From contig JBAIZL010000008.1 in the NCBI GenBank assembly GCA_036971475.1, forward strand, positions 6,247,501 through 6,311,500: 64,000 nucleotides of DNA, read 5' to 3'. Positions 27,100 through 38,639 of the stretch are shown piece after piece. Every line of letters begins with the position of its first letter. The stretch's first letter is position 1. This DNA comes from Prosapia bicincta (taxonomy: Eukaryota > Arthropoda > Insecta > Hemiptera > Cercopidae). The notes below the pieces were generated by a model. The model saw nothing but the letters and a program-made list of their open reading frames with translations, had not been told where the DNA came from and ran no database searches. The position numbers and the translations under genes are program-made.

Positions 27100-30000
27100 G
27101 GCTAATTGGTTGCTCATCACTCCTGAGAGCGAGGTTGGGGCTCTCTTGTACGCGGCTCGGTTGTGTGTTTTTGCACAATATGTTACAACCCTAAAAATAG
27201 TTAGAACGATAAAACTCTTATGACCCACAAAGATAATGTCTTTCCAAGTCATACAGTAAACTCTCTATAATATAACAAAAATAATTTATTTTAATGATGA
27301 AATATGTTTGGAGGTGAGGCTGATTGGTTGCTCATCACTCCTGAGAGCGAGGTTGGGGCTCTCTTGTACGCGCCTGGGTTGTGTGTTTTTGCACAATTTT
27401 TTACAACCCAAAAAAAGAGTTAGAACGATAAAACTCATATGACCCACAAAGATAATGTCTTTCCAAGTCATACAGTAAACTCTCTATAATATAACAAAAA
27501 TAATTTATTTTAATGATGAAATATGTTTGGAGGTGAGGCTGATTGCTTGCACATCACTCTTGAGAGCGTGGTTGGGGCTCTCTTGTACGCGGCAGGGTTG
27601 TGTGTTTTTGCACAATTTGTTACAACCTAAAAAAGAGTTAGAACGATAAAACTCTTGAGACACACAAAGATATTGTCTTTCCAAGTCATACAGTAAACTC
27701 TCTATAATATAACAAAAATAATTTATTTTAATGATGAAATATGTTTGGAGGTGAGGCTGATTGGTTGCTCATTACTCCTGAGAGCGAGGTTGGGGCTCTC
27801 TTGTACGCGGCTGGGTTGTGTGTTTTTGCACAATTTGTTACAACCCTAAAAAAAAATTAGAACGATAAAACTCTTGAGACACACAAAGATATTGTCTTTC
27901 CAAGTCATACAGTAAACTCTCTATAATATAACAAAAATAATTTATTTTAATGATGAAATATGTTTGGAGGTGAGGCTGATTGGTTGCTCATCACTCCTGA
28001 GAGCGAGGTTGGGGCTCTCTTGTACGCGGCTGGGTTGTGTGTTTTTGCACAATTTCTTACAACCCTAAAAAAGAGAACGATAAAACTCTTATGACCCACA
28101 AAGATAATGTCTTTCCAAGTCATACAGTAAACTCTCTATAATATAACAAAAATAATTTATTTTAATGATGAAATATTTTGGAGGTGAGGCTGATTGGTTG
28201 CTCATCACTCCTGAGAGCGAGGTTGGGGCTCTCTTGTACGCGGCTGGGTTGTGTGTTTTTGCACAATTTCTTACAACCCTAAAAAAGAGAACGATAAAAC
28301 TCTTATGACCCACAAAGATATTGTCTTTCCAAGTCATACAGTAAACTCTCTATAATATAACAAAAATAATTTATTTTAATGATGAAATATGTTTGGAGGT
28401 GAGGCTGATTGGTTGCTCATCACTCCTGAGAGCGAGGTTGGGGCTCTCTTGTACCTGGCTGGGTTGTGTGTTTTTGCACAATTTCTTACAACCCTAAAAA
28501 AGAGAACGATAAAACTCTTATGACCCACAAAGATAATGTCTTTCCAAGTCATACAGTAAACTCTCTATAATATAACAAAAATAATTTATTTTAATGATGA
28601 AATATGTTTGGAGGTGAGGCTGATTGGTTGCTCATCACTCCTGAGAGCGAGGTTGGGGCTCTCTTGTACGCGGCTGGGTTGTGAGTTTTTGCACAATTTG
28701 TTACAACCCTAAAAAAGAGTTAGAACGATAAAACTCTTGAAACACACAAAGATATTGTCTTTCCAAGTCATACGGTAAACTCTCTATAATATAACAAAAA
28801 TAATTTATTTTAATGATGAAATATGTTTGGAGGTGAGGCTGATTGGTTGCTCATCACTCTTGAGAGCGTGGTTGGGGCTCTCTTGTACGCGGCTGGGTTG
28901 TGTGTTTTAGCACAATTTGTTACAACCTAAAAAAGAGTTAGAACGATAAAACTCTTGATACACACAAAGATATTGTCTTGCCAAGTCATACAGTAAACTC
29001 TCGATAATATAACAAAAATAATTTATTTTAATGATGAAATATGTTTGGAGGTGAGGCTGATTGGTTGCTCATCACTCCTGAGAGCGAGGTTGGGGCTCTC
29101 TTGTACACGGCTCGGTTGTGTGTTTTTGCACAATATGTTACAACCCTAAAAATAGTTAGAACGATAAAACTCTTATGACCCACAAAGATAATGTCTTTCC
29201 AAGTCATACAGTAAACTATCTATAATATAACAAAAATAATTTATTTTAATGATGAAATATGTTTGGAGGTGAGGCTGATTGGTTGCTCATCACTCCTGAG
29301 AGCGAGGTTGGGGCTCTCTTGTACGCGGCTCGGTTGTGTGTTTTTGCACAATATGTCACAACCCTAAAAATAGTTAGAACGATAAAACTCTTATGACCCA
29401 CAAAGATAATGTCTTTCCAAGTCATACAGTAAACTCTCTATAATATAACAAAAATAATTTATTTTAATGATGAAATATGTTTGGAGGTGAGGCTGATTGG
29501 TTGCTCATCACTCCTGAGAGCGAGGTTGGGGCTCTCTTGTACGCGCCTGGGTTGTGTGTTTTTGCACAATTTGTTACAACCCTAAAAAAGAGTTAGAACG
29601 ATAAAACTCTTATGACCCACAAAGATATTGTCTTTCCAAGTCATACAGTAAACTCTCTATAATATAACAAATATAATTTATTTTAATGATGAAATAAAAT
29701 TGGAGGTGAGGCTCATTGGTTGCTCATCACTCCTGAGAGCGAGGTTGGGGCTCTCTTGTACACGGCTGGGTTGTGTGTTTTTGCACAATTTGTTACAACC
29801 CTAAAAAAGAGTTAGAACGATAATACTCTTATGACCCACAAAGATAATGTCTTTCCAAGTCATACAGTAAACTCTCTATAATATAACAAAAATAATTTTT
29901 TTCAATGATGAAATATGTTTGGAGGTGAGGCTGATTGGTTGCTCATCACTCCTGAGAGCGTGGTTGGGGCTCTCTTGTACGCGGCTCGGTTGTGTGTTTT

Positions 30001-33000
30001 TGCACAATATGTTACAACCCTAAAAATAGTTAGAACGATAAAACTCTTATGACCCACAAAGATAATGTCTTTCCAAGTCATACAGTAAACTCTCTATAAT
30101 ATAACAAAAATAATTTATTTTAATGATGAAATATGTTTGGAGGTGAGGCTGATTGGTTGCTCATCACTCCTGAGAGCGAGGTTGGGGCTCTCTTGTACGC
30201 GCCTGGGTTATGTGTTTTTGCACAATTTGTTACAACCCAAAAAAAGAGTTAGAACGATAAAACTCATATGACCCACAAAGATAATGTCTTTCCAAGTCAT
30301 ACAGTAAACTCTCTATAATATAACAAAAATAATTTATTTTAATGATGAAATATGTTTGGAGGTGAGGCTGATTGGTTGCACATCACTCTTGAGAGCGTGG
30401 TTGGGGCTCTCTTGTACGCGGCTGGGTTGTGTGTTTTTGCACAATTTGTTACAACCTAAAAAAGAGTTAGAACGATAAAACTCTTGAGACACACAAAGAT
30501 ATTGTCTTTCCAAGTCATACAGTAAACTCTCTATAATATAACAAAAATAATTTATTTTAATGATGAAATATGTTTGGAGGTGAGGCTGATTGGTTGCTCA
30601 TCACTCCTGAGAGCGAGGTTGGGGCTCTCTTGTACGCGGCTGGGTTGTGTGTTTTTGCACAATTTTTTACAACCCTAAAAACAAGAACGATAAAACTCTT
30701 ATGACCCACAAAGATAATGTCTTTCCAAGTCATACAGTAAACTCTCTATAATATAACAAAAATAATTTATTTTAATGATGAAATATTTTGGAGGTGAGGC
30801 TGATTGGTTGCTCATCACTCCTGAGAGCGAGGTTGGGGCTCTCTTGTACGCGGCTTTGTTGTGTGTTTTTGCACAATTTCTAACAACCCTAAAAAAGAGT
30901 TAAAACGATAAAACTCTTGAGACACACAAAGATATTTTCTTACCAAGTCATACAGTAAACTCTCTATAATATAACAAAAATAATTTATTTTAATGATGAA
31001 ATATGTTTGGAGGTGAGGCTGATTGGTTGCTCATTACTCCTGAGAGCGAGGTTGGGGCTCTCTTGTACGCGGCTGGGTTGTGTGTTTTTGCACAATTTGT
31101 TACAACCCTAAAAAAAAATTAGAACGATAAAACTCTTGAGACACACAAAGATATTGTCTTTCCAAGTCATACAGTAAACTCTCTATAATATAACAAAAAT
31201 AATTTATTTTAATGATGAAATATGTTTGGAGGTGAGGCTGATTGGTTGCTCATCACTCCTGAGAGCGAGGTTGGGGCTCTCTTGTACGCGGCTGGGTTGT
31301 GTGTTTTTGCACAATTTCTTACAACCCTAAAAAAGAAAACGATAAAACTCTTATGACCCACAAAGATAATGTCTTTCCAAGTCATACAGTAAACTCTCTA
31401 TAATATAACAAAAATAATTTATTTTAATGATGAAATATTTTGGAGGTGAGGCTGATTGGTTGCTCATCACTCCTGAGAGCGAGGTTGGGGCTCTCTTGTA
31501 CGCGGCTGGGTTGTGTGTTTTTGCACAATTTCTTACAACCCTAAAAAAGAGAACGATAAAACTCTTATGACCCACAAAGATATTGTCTTTCCAAGTCATA
31601 CAGTAAACTCTCTATAATATAACAAAAATAATTTATTTTAATGATGAAATATGTTTGGAGGTGAGGCTGATTGGTTGCTCATCACTCCTGAGAGCGAGGT
31701 TGGGGCTCTCTTGTACCCGGCTGGGTTGTGTGTTTTTGCACAATTTCTTACAACCCTAAAAAAGAGAACGATAAAACTCTTATGACCCACAAAGATAATG
31801 TCTTTCCAAGTCATACAGTAAACTCTCTATAATATAACAAAAATAATTTATTTTAATGATGAAATATGTTTGGAGGTGAGGCTGATTGGTTGCTCATCAC
31901 TCCTGAGAGCGAGGTTGGGGCTCTCTTGTACGCGGGCTGGGTTGTGAGTTTTTGCACAATTTGTTACAACCCTAAAAAAGAGTTAGAACGATAAAACTCT
32001 TGAAACACACAAAGATATTGTCTTTCCAAGTCATACAGTAAACTCTCTATAATATAACAAAAATAATTTATTTTAATGATGAAATATGTTTGGAGGTGAG
32101 GCTGATTGGTTGCTCATCACTCTTGAGAGCGTGGTTGGGGCTCTCTTGTACGCGGCTGGGTTGTGTGTTTTTGCACAATTTGTTACAACCTAAAAAAGAG
32201 TTAGAACGATAAAACTCTTGATACACACAAAGATATTGTCTTGCCAAGTCATACAGTAAACTCTCGATAATATAACAAAAATAATTTATTTTAATGATGA
32301 AATATGTTTGGAGGTGAGGCTGATTGGTTGCTCATCACTCCTGAGAGCGAGGTTGGGGCTCTCTTGTACACGGCTCGGTTGTGTGTTTTTGCACAATATG
32401 TTACAACCCTAAAAATAGTTAGAACGATAAAACTCTTATGACCCACAAAGATAATGTCTTTCCAAGTCATACAGTAAACTCTCTATAATATAACAAAAAT
32501 AATTTATTTTAATGATGAAATATGTTTGGAGGTGAGGCTGATTGGTTGCTCAACACTCCTGAGAGCGAGGTTGGGGCTCTCTTGTACGCGGCTGGGTTGT
32601 GAGTTTTTGCACAATTTGTTACAACCCTAAAAAAGAGTTAGAACGATAAAACTCTTGATACACACAAAGATATTGTCTTGCCAAGTCATACAGTAAACTC
32701 TCGATAATATAACAAAAATAATTTATTTTAATGATGAAATATGTTTGGAGGTGAGGCTGATTGGTTGCTCATCACTCCTGAGAGCGAGGTTGGGGCTCTC
32801 TTGTACACGGCTCGGTTGTGTGTTTTTGCACAATATGTTACAACCCTAAAAATAGTTAGAACGATAAAACTCTTATGACCCACAAAGATAATGTCTTTCC
32901 AAGTCATACAGTAAACTCTCTATAATATAACAAAAATAATTTATTTTAATGATGAAATATGTTTGGAGGTGAGGCTAATTGGTTGCTCATCACTCCTGAG

Positions 33001-35530
33001 AGCGAGGTTGGGGCTCTCTTGTACGCGGCTCGGTTGTGTGTTTTTGCACAATATGTTACAACCCTAAAAATAGTTAGAACGATAAAACTCTTATGACCCA
33101 CAAAGATAATGTCTTTCCAAGTCATACAGTAAACTCTCTATAATATAACAAAAATAATTTATTTTAATGATGAAATCTGTTTGGAGGTGAGGCTGATTGG
33201 TTGCTCATCACTCCTGAGAGCGAGGTTGGGGCTCTCTTGTACGCGGCTGGGTTGTGTGTTTTTGCACAATTTGTTACAACCCAAAAAAAGAGTTAGAACG
33301 ATAAAACTCATATGACCCACAAAGATAATGTCTTTCCAAGTCATACAGTAAACTCTCTATAATATAACAAAAATAATTTATTTTAATGATGAAATATGTT
33401 TGGAGGTGAGGCTGATTGCTTGCACATCACTCTTGAGAGCGTGGTTGGGGCTCTCTTGTACGCGGCTGGGTTGTGTGTTTTTGCACAATTTGTTACAACC
33501 CAAAAAAGAGTTAGAACGATAAAACTCTTGAGACACACAAAGATATTGTCTTTCCAAGTCATACAGTAAACTCTCTATAATATAACAAAAATAATTTATT
33601 TTAATGATGAAATATGTTTGGAGGTGAGGCTGATTGGTTGCTCATCACTCCTGAGAGCGAGGTTGGGGCTCTCTTGTACGCGGCTGGGTTGTGTGTTTTT
33701 GCACAATTTCTTACAACCCTAAAAAAGAAAACGATAAAACTCTTATGACCCACAAAGATAATGTCTTTCCAAGTCATACAGTAAACTCTCTATAATATAA
33801 CAAAAATAATTTATTTTAATGATGAAATATTTTGGAGGTGAGGCTGATTGGTTGCTCATCACTCCTGAGAGCGAGGTTGGGGCTCTCTTGTACGCGGCTG
33901 GGTTGTGTGTTTTTGCACAATTTCTTACAACCCTAAAAAAGAGAACGATAAAACTCTTATGACCCACAAAGATATTGTCTTTCCAAGTCATACAGTAAAC
34001 TCTCTATAATATAACAAAAATAATTTATTTTAATGATGAAATATGTTTGGAGGTGAGGCTGATTGGTTGCTCATCACTCCTGAGAGCGAGGTTGGGGCTC
34101 TCTTGTACCCGGCTGGGTTGTGTGTTTTTGCACAATTTCTTACAACCCTAAAAAAGAGAACGATAAAACTCTTATGACCCACAAAGATAATGTCTTTCCA
34201 AGTCATACAGTAAACTCTCTATAATATAACAAAAATAATTTATTTTAATGATGAAATATGTTTGGAGGTGAGGCTGATTGGTTGCTCATCACTCCTGAGA
34301 GCGAGGTTGGGGCTCTCTTGTACGCGGCTGGGTTGTGAGTTTTTGCACAATTTGTTACAACCCTAAAAAAGAGTTAGAACGATAAAACTCTTGAAACACA
34401 CAAAGATATTGTCTTTCCAAGTCATACGGTAAACTCTCTATAATATAACAAAAATAATTTATTTTAATGATGAAATATGTTTGGAGGTGAGGCTGATTGG
34501 TTGCTCATCACTCTTGAGAGCGTGGTTGGGGCTCTCTTGTACGCGGCTGGGTTGTGTGTTTTAGCACAATTTGTTACAACCTAAAAAAGAGTTAGAACGA
34601 TAAAACTCTTGATACACACAAAGATATTGTCTTGCCAAGTCATACAGTAAACTCTCGATAATATAACAAAAATAATTTATTTTAATGATGAAATATGTTT
34701 GGAGGTGAGGCTGATTGGTTGCTCATCACTCCTGAGAGCGAGGTTGGGGCTCTCTTGTACACGGCTCGGTTGTGTGTTTTTGCACAATATGTTACAACCC
34801 TAAAAATAGTTAGAACGATAAAACTCTTATGACCCACAAAGATAATGTCTTTCCAAGTCATACAGTAAACTCTCTATAATATAACAAAAATAATTTATTT
34901 TAATGATGAAATATGTTTGGAGGTGAGGCTGATTGGTTGCTCATCACTCCTGAGAGCGAGGTTGGGGCTCTCTTGTACGCGCCTGGGTTGTGTGTTTTTG
35001 CACAATTTGTTACAACCCTAAAAAAGAGTTAGAACGATAAAACTCTTATGACCCACAAAGATATTGTCTTTCCAAGTCATACAGTAAACTCTCTATAATA
35101 TAACAAATATAATTTATTTTAATGATGAAATAAAATTGGAGGTGAGGCTCATTGGTTGCTCATCACTCCTGAGAGCGAGGTTGGGGCTCTCTTGTACACG
35201 GCTGGGTTGTGTGTTTTTGCACAATTTGTTACAACCCTAAAAAAGAGTTAGAACGATAATACTCTTATGACCCACAAAGATAATGTCTTTCCAAGTCATA
35301 CAGTAAACTCTCTATAATATAACAAAAATAATTTTTTTCAATGATGAAATATGTTTGGAGGTGAGGCTGATTGGTTGCTCATCACTCCTGAGAGCGTGGT
35401 TGGGGCTCTCTTGTACGCGGCTCGGTTGTGTGTTTTTGCACAATATGTTACAACCCTAAAAATAGTTAGAACGATAAAACTCTTATGACCCACAAAGATA
35501 ATGTCTTTCCAAGTCATACAGTAAACTCTC
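27100..35530 (+). repeat. Imperfect long duplication with shrinking offset (27, 26, then 25 monomers)
   Basis: Matches between 27.1-30.1 kb and 32.9-35.5 kb. The ACAACCCAAAAA/CTCATATGAC monomer shifts by 5,873 bp (27,286 to 33,159). CATACGGTAAAC and TTTTAGCACAA shift by 5,654 (28,773/34,427). GAAATAAAATTGG with GGCTCATTGG shifts by 5,436 (29,695/35,131). Each step is one monomer. The interval 30,190-32,900 holds further copies of modules seen at 22-27 kb, including CTCATATGAC near 30,266 and CTTGATACACAC near 32,219 and 32,657. Confidence 0.75.
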
Positions 35531-36917
35531 TATAATATAACAAATAATTTATTTTAATGATGAAATATGTTTGGAGGTGAGGCTGATTGGTTGCTCATCA
35601 CTCCTGAGAGCGAGGTTGGGGCTCTCTTGTACGCGGCTGGGTTGTGTGTTTTTGCACAATTTTTTACAACCCTAAAAAAGAGTTAGAACGATAAAACTCT
35701 TGAGACACACAAAGATATTGTCTTTCCAAGTCATACAGTAAACTCTCTATAATATAACTAAAATAATTTATTTTAATGATGAAATATGTTTGGAGGTGAG
35801 GCTGATTGGTTGCTCATCACTCCTGAGAGCGAGGTTGGGGCTCTCTTGTACGCGGCTGGGTTGTGTGTTTTTGAACAATTTCTTACAACCCTAAAAAAGA
35901 GTTAGAACGATAAAACTCTTGGGACACACAAAGATATTGTCTTTCCAAGTCATACAGTAAACTCTCTATAATATAACAAAAATAATTTTTTTCAATGATG
36001 AAATATGTTTGGAGGTGAGGCTGATTGGTTGCTCATCACTCCTGAGAGCGTGGTTGGGGCTCTCTTGTACGCGGCTCGGTTGTGTCTTTTTGCACAATAT
36101 GTTACAATCCTAAAAATAGTTAGAACGATAAAACTCTTATGACCCACAAAGATAATGTCTTTCCAAGTCATACAGTAAACTCTCTATAATATAACAAAAA
36201 TAATTTATTTTAATGATGAAATATGTTTGGAGGTGAGGCTGATTGGTTGCTCATCACTCCTGAGAGCGAGGTTGGGGCTCTCTTGTACGCGGCTGGGTTG
36301 TGTGTTTTTGCACAATTTGTTACAACCCTAAAAAAGAGTTAGAACGATAAACCTCTTGAAACACACAAAGATATTGTCTTTCCAAGTCATACAGTAAACT
36401 CTCTATAATATAACAAAAATAATTTATTTTTATGATGAAATATGTTTGGAGGTGAGGCTGATTGGTTGCTCATCACTCTTGAGAGCGTGGTTGGGGCTCT
36501 CTTGTACGCGGCTGGGTTGTGTGTTTTTGCACAATTTGTTACAACCTAAAAAAGAGTTAGAACGATAAAAATCTTGATACACACAAAGATATTGTCTTTC
36601 CAAGTCATACAGTAAACTCTCTATAATATAACAAAAATAATTTATTTTAATGATGAAATATGTTTGGAGGTGAGGCTGATTGGTTGCTCATCACTCCTGA
36701 GAGCGAGGTTGGGGCTCTCTTATACGCGGCTGGGTTGTGTGTTTTTGCACAATTTGTTACAACCCTAAAAAAGAGTTAGAACGATAAAACTCTTGAGACA
36801 CACAAAGATATTGTCTTGCCAAGTCATACAGTAAACTCTCGATAATATAACAAAAATAATATATTTTAATGATGAAATATGTTTGGAGGTGAGGCTGATT
36901 GGTTGCTCATCACTCCT

Positions 36918-36938
36918 GAGAGCGAGGTTGGGGCTCTC
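36918..36938. other. Conserved 6-bp dyad, GAGAGC-9-GCTCTC (example copy)
   Basis: Perfect 6-bp inverted repeat around a 9-nt spacer, seen in nearly every monomer of both arms. The spacer varies (GAGG or GTGG start; TTTTT at about 1,488) while the arms are mostly kept. Broken forms occur at 10,193 and 11,708 (GTTTCCCTCTTG) and in the GAGATC...GTTCTC class (41,061; 44,110; 44,758; 45,628; 46,276; 52,594; 56,083). Any extruded cruciform or protein-binding role is inference. Confidence 0.75.
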
Positions 36939-36981
36939 TTGTACGCTGCTGGGTTGTGTGTTTTTGCACAATTTGTTACAA

Positions 36982-36988
36982 CCCTAAA
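36982..36988. other. CCCTAAA telomere-like heptamer (example copy)
   Basis: One CCCTAAA per monomer, read TTTAGGG on the other strand, within ACAACCCTAAA. It equals the plant-type (Arabidopsis-type) telomere unit but is single, never tandem. It is lost in the ACAACCTAAA and ACAACCCAAAAA subclasses and altered at 469 (CCATAAA) and 6,332 (CCGTAAA). A chance match or a remote telomeric contribution are both possible. Confidence 0.5.
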
Positions 36989-36989
36989 A

Positions 36990-37013
36990 AAGAGTTAGAA
37001 CGATAAAACTCTT
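36990..37013. other. Second dyad, AAGAGTT-10-AACTCTT (example copy)
   Basis: Perfect 7-bp inverted repeat with a 10-nt spacer (AGAACGATAA), immediately after the CCCTAAA heptamer. It is intact in full-length monomers. Monomers lacking TTAG (AAAAAGAGAACGATAAAACTC) keep only a 5-bp stem, and the AAAAATAGTTAG class loses the G. It could be a hairpin in a transcript or simply sequence shared by descent. Confidence 0.7.
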
Positions 37014-37058
37014 GAGACACACAAAGATATTGTCTTTCCAAGTCATACAGTAAACTCT

Positions 37059-37123
37059 CTATAATATAACAAAAATAATTTATTTTAATGATGAAATATG
37101 TTTGGAGGTGAGGCTGATTGGTT
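37059..37123 (-). promoter_or_regulatory. CCAAT plus TATA-like module on the minus strand (example copy)
   Basis: On the minus strand, AACCAATCAG (37,114-37,123) fits the NF-Y/CBF CCAAT-box consensus RRCCAATCRG. About 50 bp downstream lies TATATTATAG (37,059-37,068). CCAAT near -80 and TATA near -30 is a classical RNA polymerase II spacing, and the module recurs in most monomers; some vary it (AGGCTAATTGG near 9,945, 22,107 and 59,775). No gene follows. This is a motif match in a repeat, with no evidence of transcription. In the inverted arm the module is on the plus strand. Confidence 0.2.
37072..37086. other. 15-bp A/T palindrome in the A/T core (example copy)
   Basis: AAAATAA-T-TTATTTT is a perfect odd-length palindrome within the A/T-rich core. 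Most monomers carry it. One common subclass replaces it with AATAATTTTTTTCAATG (for example near 2,505, 2,945, 3,811, 4,246, 35,330 and 51,447), which destroys the symmetry. Such A/T tracts usually bend or unwind easily; whether this matters here is not shown. Confidence 0.65.
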
Positions 37124-38639
37124 GCTCATCACTCCTGAGAGCGAGGTTGGGGCTCTCTTGTACGCGGCTCGGTTGTGTGTTTTTGCACAATATGTTACAA
37201 CCCTAAAAATAGTTAGAACGATAAAACTCTTATGACCCACAAAGATAATGTCTTTCCAAGTCATACAGTAAACTCTCTATAATATAACAAAAATAATTTA
37301 TTTTAATGATGAAATATGTTTGGAGGTGAGGCTGATTGGTTGCTCATCACTCCTGAGAGCGAGGTTGGGGCTCTCTTGTACGCAGCTCGGTTGTGTGTTT
37401 TTGACAATATGTTACAACCCTAAAAATAGTTAGAACGATAAAACTCTTATGACCCACAAAGATATTGTCTTTCCAAGTCATACAGTAAACTCTCTATAAT
37501 ATAACAAATATAATTTATTTTAATGATGAAATAAAATTGGAGGTGAGGCTCATTGGTTGCTCATCACTCCTGAGAGCGAGGTTGGGGCTCTCTTGTACAC
37601 GGTTGGGTTGTGTGTTTTTGCACAATTTGTTACAACCCTAAAAAAGAGTTAGAACGATAATACTCTTATGACCCACAAAGATAATGTCTTTCCAAGTCAT
37701 ACAGTAAACTCTCTATAATATAACAAAAATAATTTTTTTCAATGATGAAATATGTTTGGAGGTGAGGCTGATTGGTTGCTCATCACTCCTGAGAGCGTGG
37801 TTGGGGCTCTCTTGTACGCGGCTCGGTTGTGTGTTTTTGCACAATATGTTACAACCCTAAAAATAGTTAGAACGATAAAACTCTTATGACCCACAAAGAT
37901 AATGTCTTTCCAAGTCATACAGTAAACTCTCTATAATATAACAAATAATTTATTTTAATGATGAAATATGTTTGGAGGTGAGGCTGATTGGTTGCTCATC
38001 ACTCCTGAGAGCGAGGTTGGGGCTCTCTTGTACGCGGCTGGGTTGTGTGTTTTTGCACAATTTTTTACAACCCTAAAAAAGAGTTAGAACGATAAAACTC
38101 TTGAGACACACAAAGATATTGTCTTTCCAAGTCATACAGTAAACTCTCTATAATATAACAAAAATAATTTATTTTAATGATGAAATATGTTTGGAGGTGA
38201 GGCTGATTGGTTGCTCATCACTCCTGAGAGCGAGGTTGGGGCTCTCTTGTACGCGGCTGGGTTGTGTGTTTTTGAACAATTTCTTACAACCCTAAAAAAG
38301 AGTTAGAATGATAAAACTCTTGAGACACACAAAGATATTGTCTTTCCAAGTCATACAGTAAACTCTCTATAATATAACAAAAATAATTTTTTTCAATGAT
38401 GAAATATGTTTGGAGGTGAGGCTGATTGGTTGCTCATCACTCCTGAGAGCGTGGTTGGGGCTCTCTTGTACGCGGCTCGGTTGTGTCTTTTTGCACAATA
38501 TGTTACAATCCTAAAAATAGTTAGAACGATAAAACTCTTATGACCCACAAAGATAATGTCTTTCCAAGTCATACAGTAAACTCTCTATAATATAACAAAA
38601 ATAATTTATTTTAATGATGAAATATGTTTGGAGGTGAGG

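Larger units (their letters stand above)
36880..37098 (+). repeat. Representative full-length 219-bp monomer
   Basis: Chosen as a near-consensus unit between successive TGTTTGGAGG starts. Positions within it: CTGATTGGTT (minus strand AACCAATCAG) at 36,895-36,904; GAGAGC-9-GCTCTC dyad at 36,918-36,938; CCCTAAA at 36,982-36,988; AAGAGTT-10-AACTCTT dyad at 36,990-37,013; CTATAATATA at 37,059-37,068; 15-bp A/T palindrome AAAATAA-T-TTATTTT at 37,072-37,086. The stretch 37,059-37,098 is almost entirely A/T; 36,881-36,960 is the G/C-rich half. CpG sites fall in AACGATA, the dyad loop edge GCGAGG and, in most monomers, TACGCGG (here TACGCTG). The start phase is arbitrary. Confidence 0.9.

Noticed and set aside
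36955..36988. True telomeric tract or telomere junction
   Set aside because: CCCTAAA is always single. No two tandem heptamers occur anywhere in the window.
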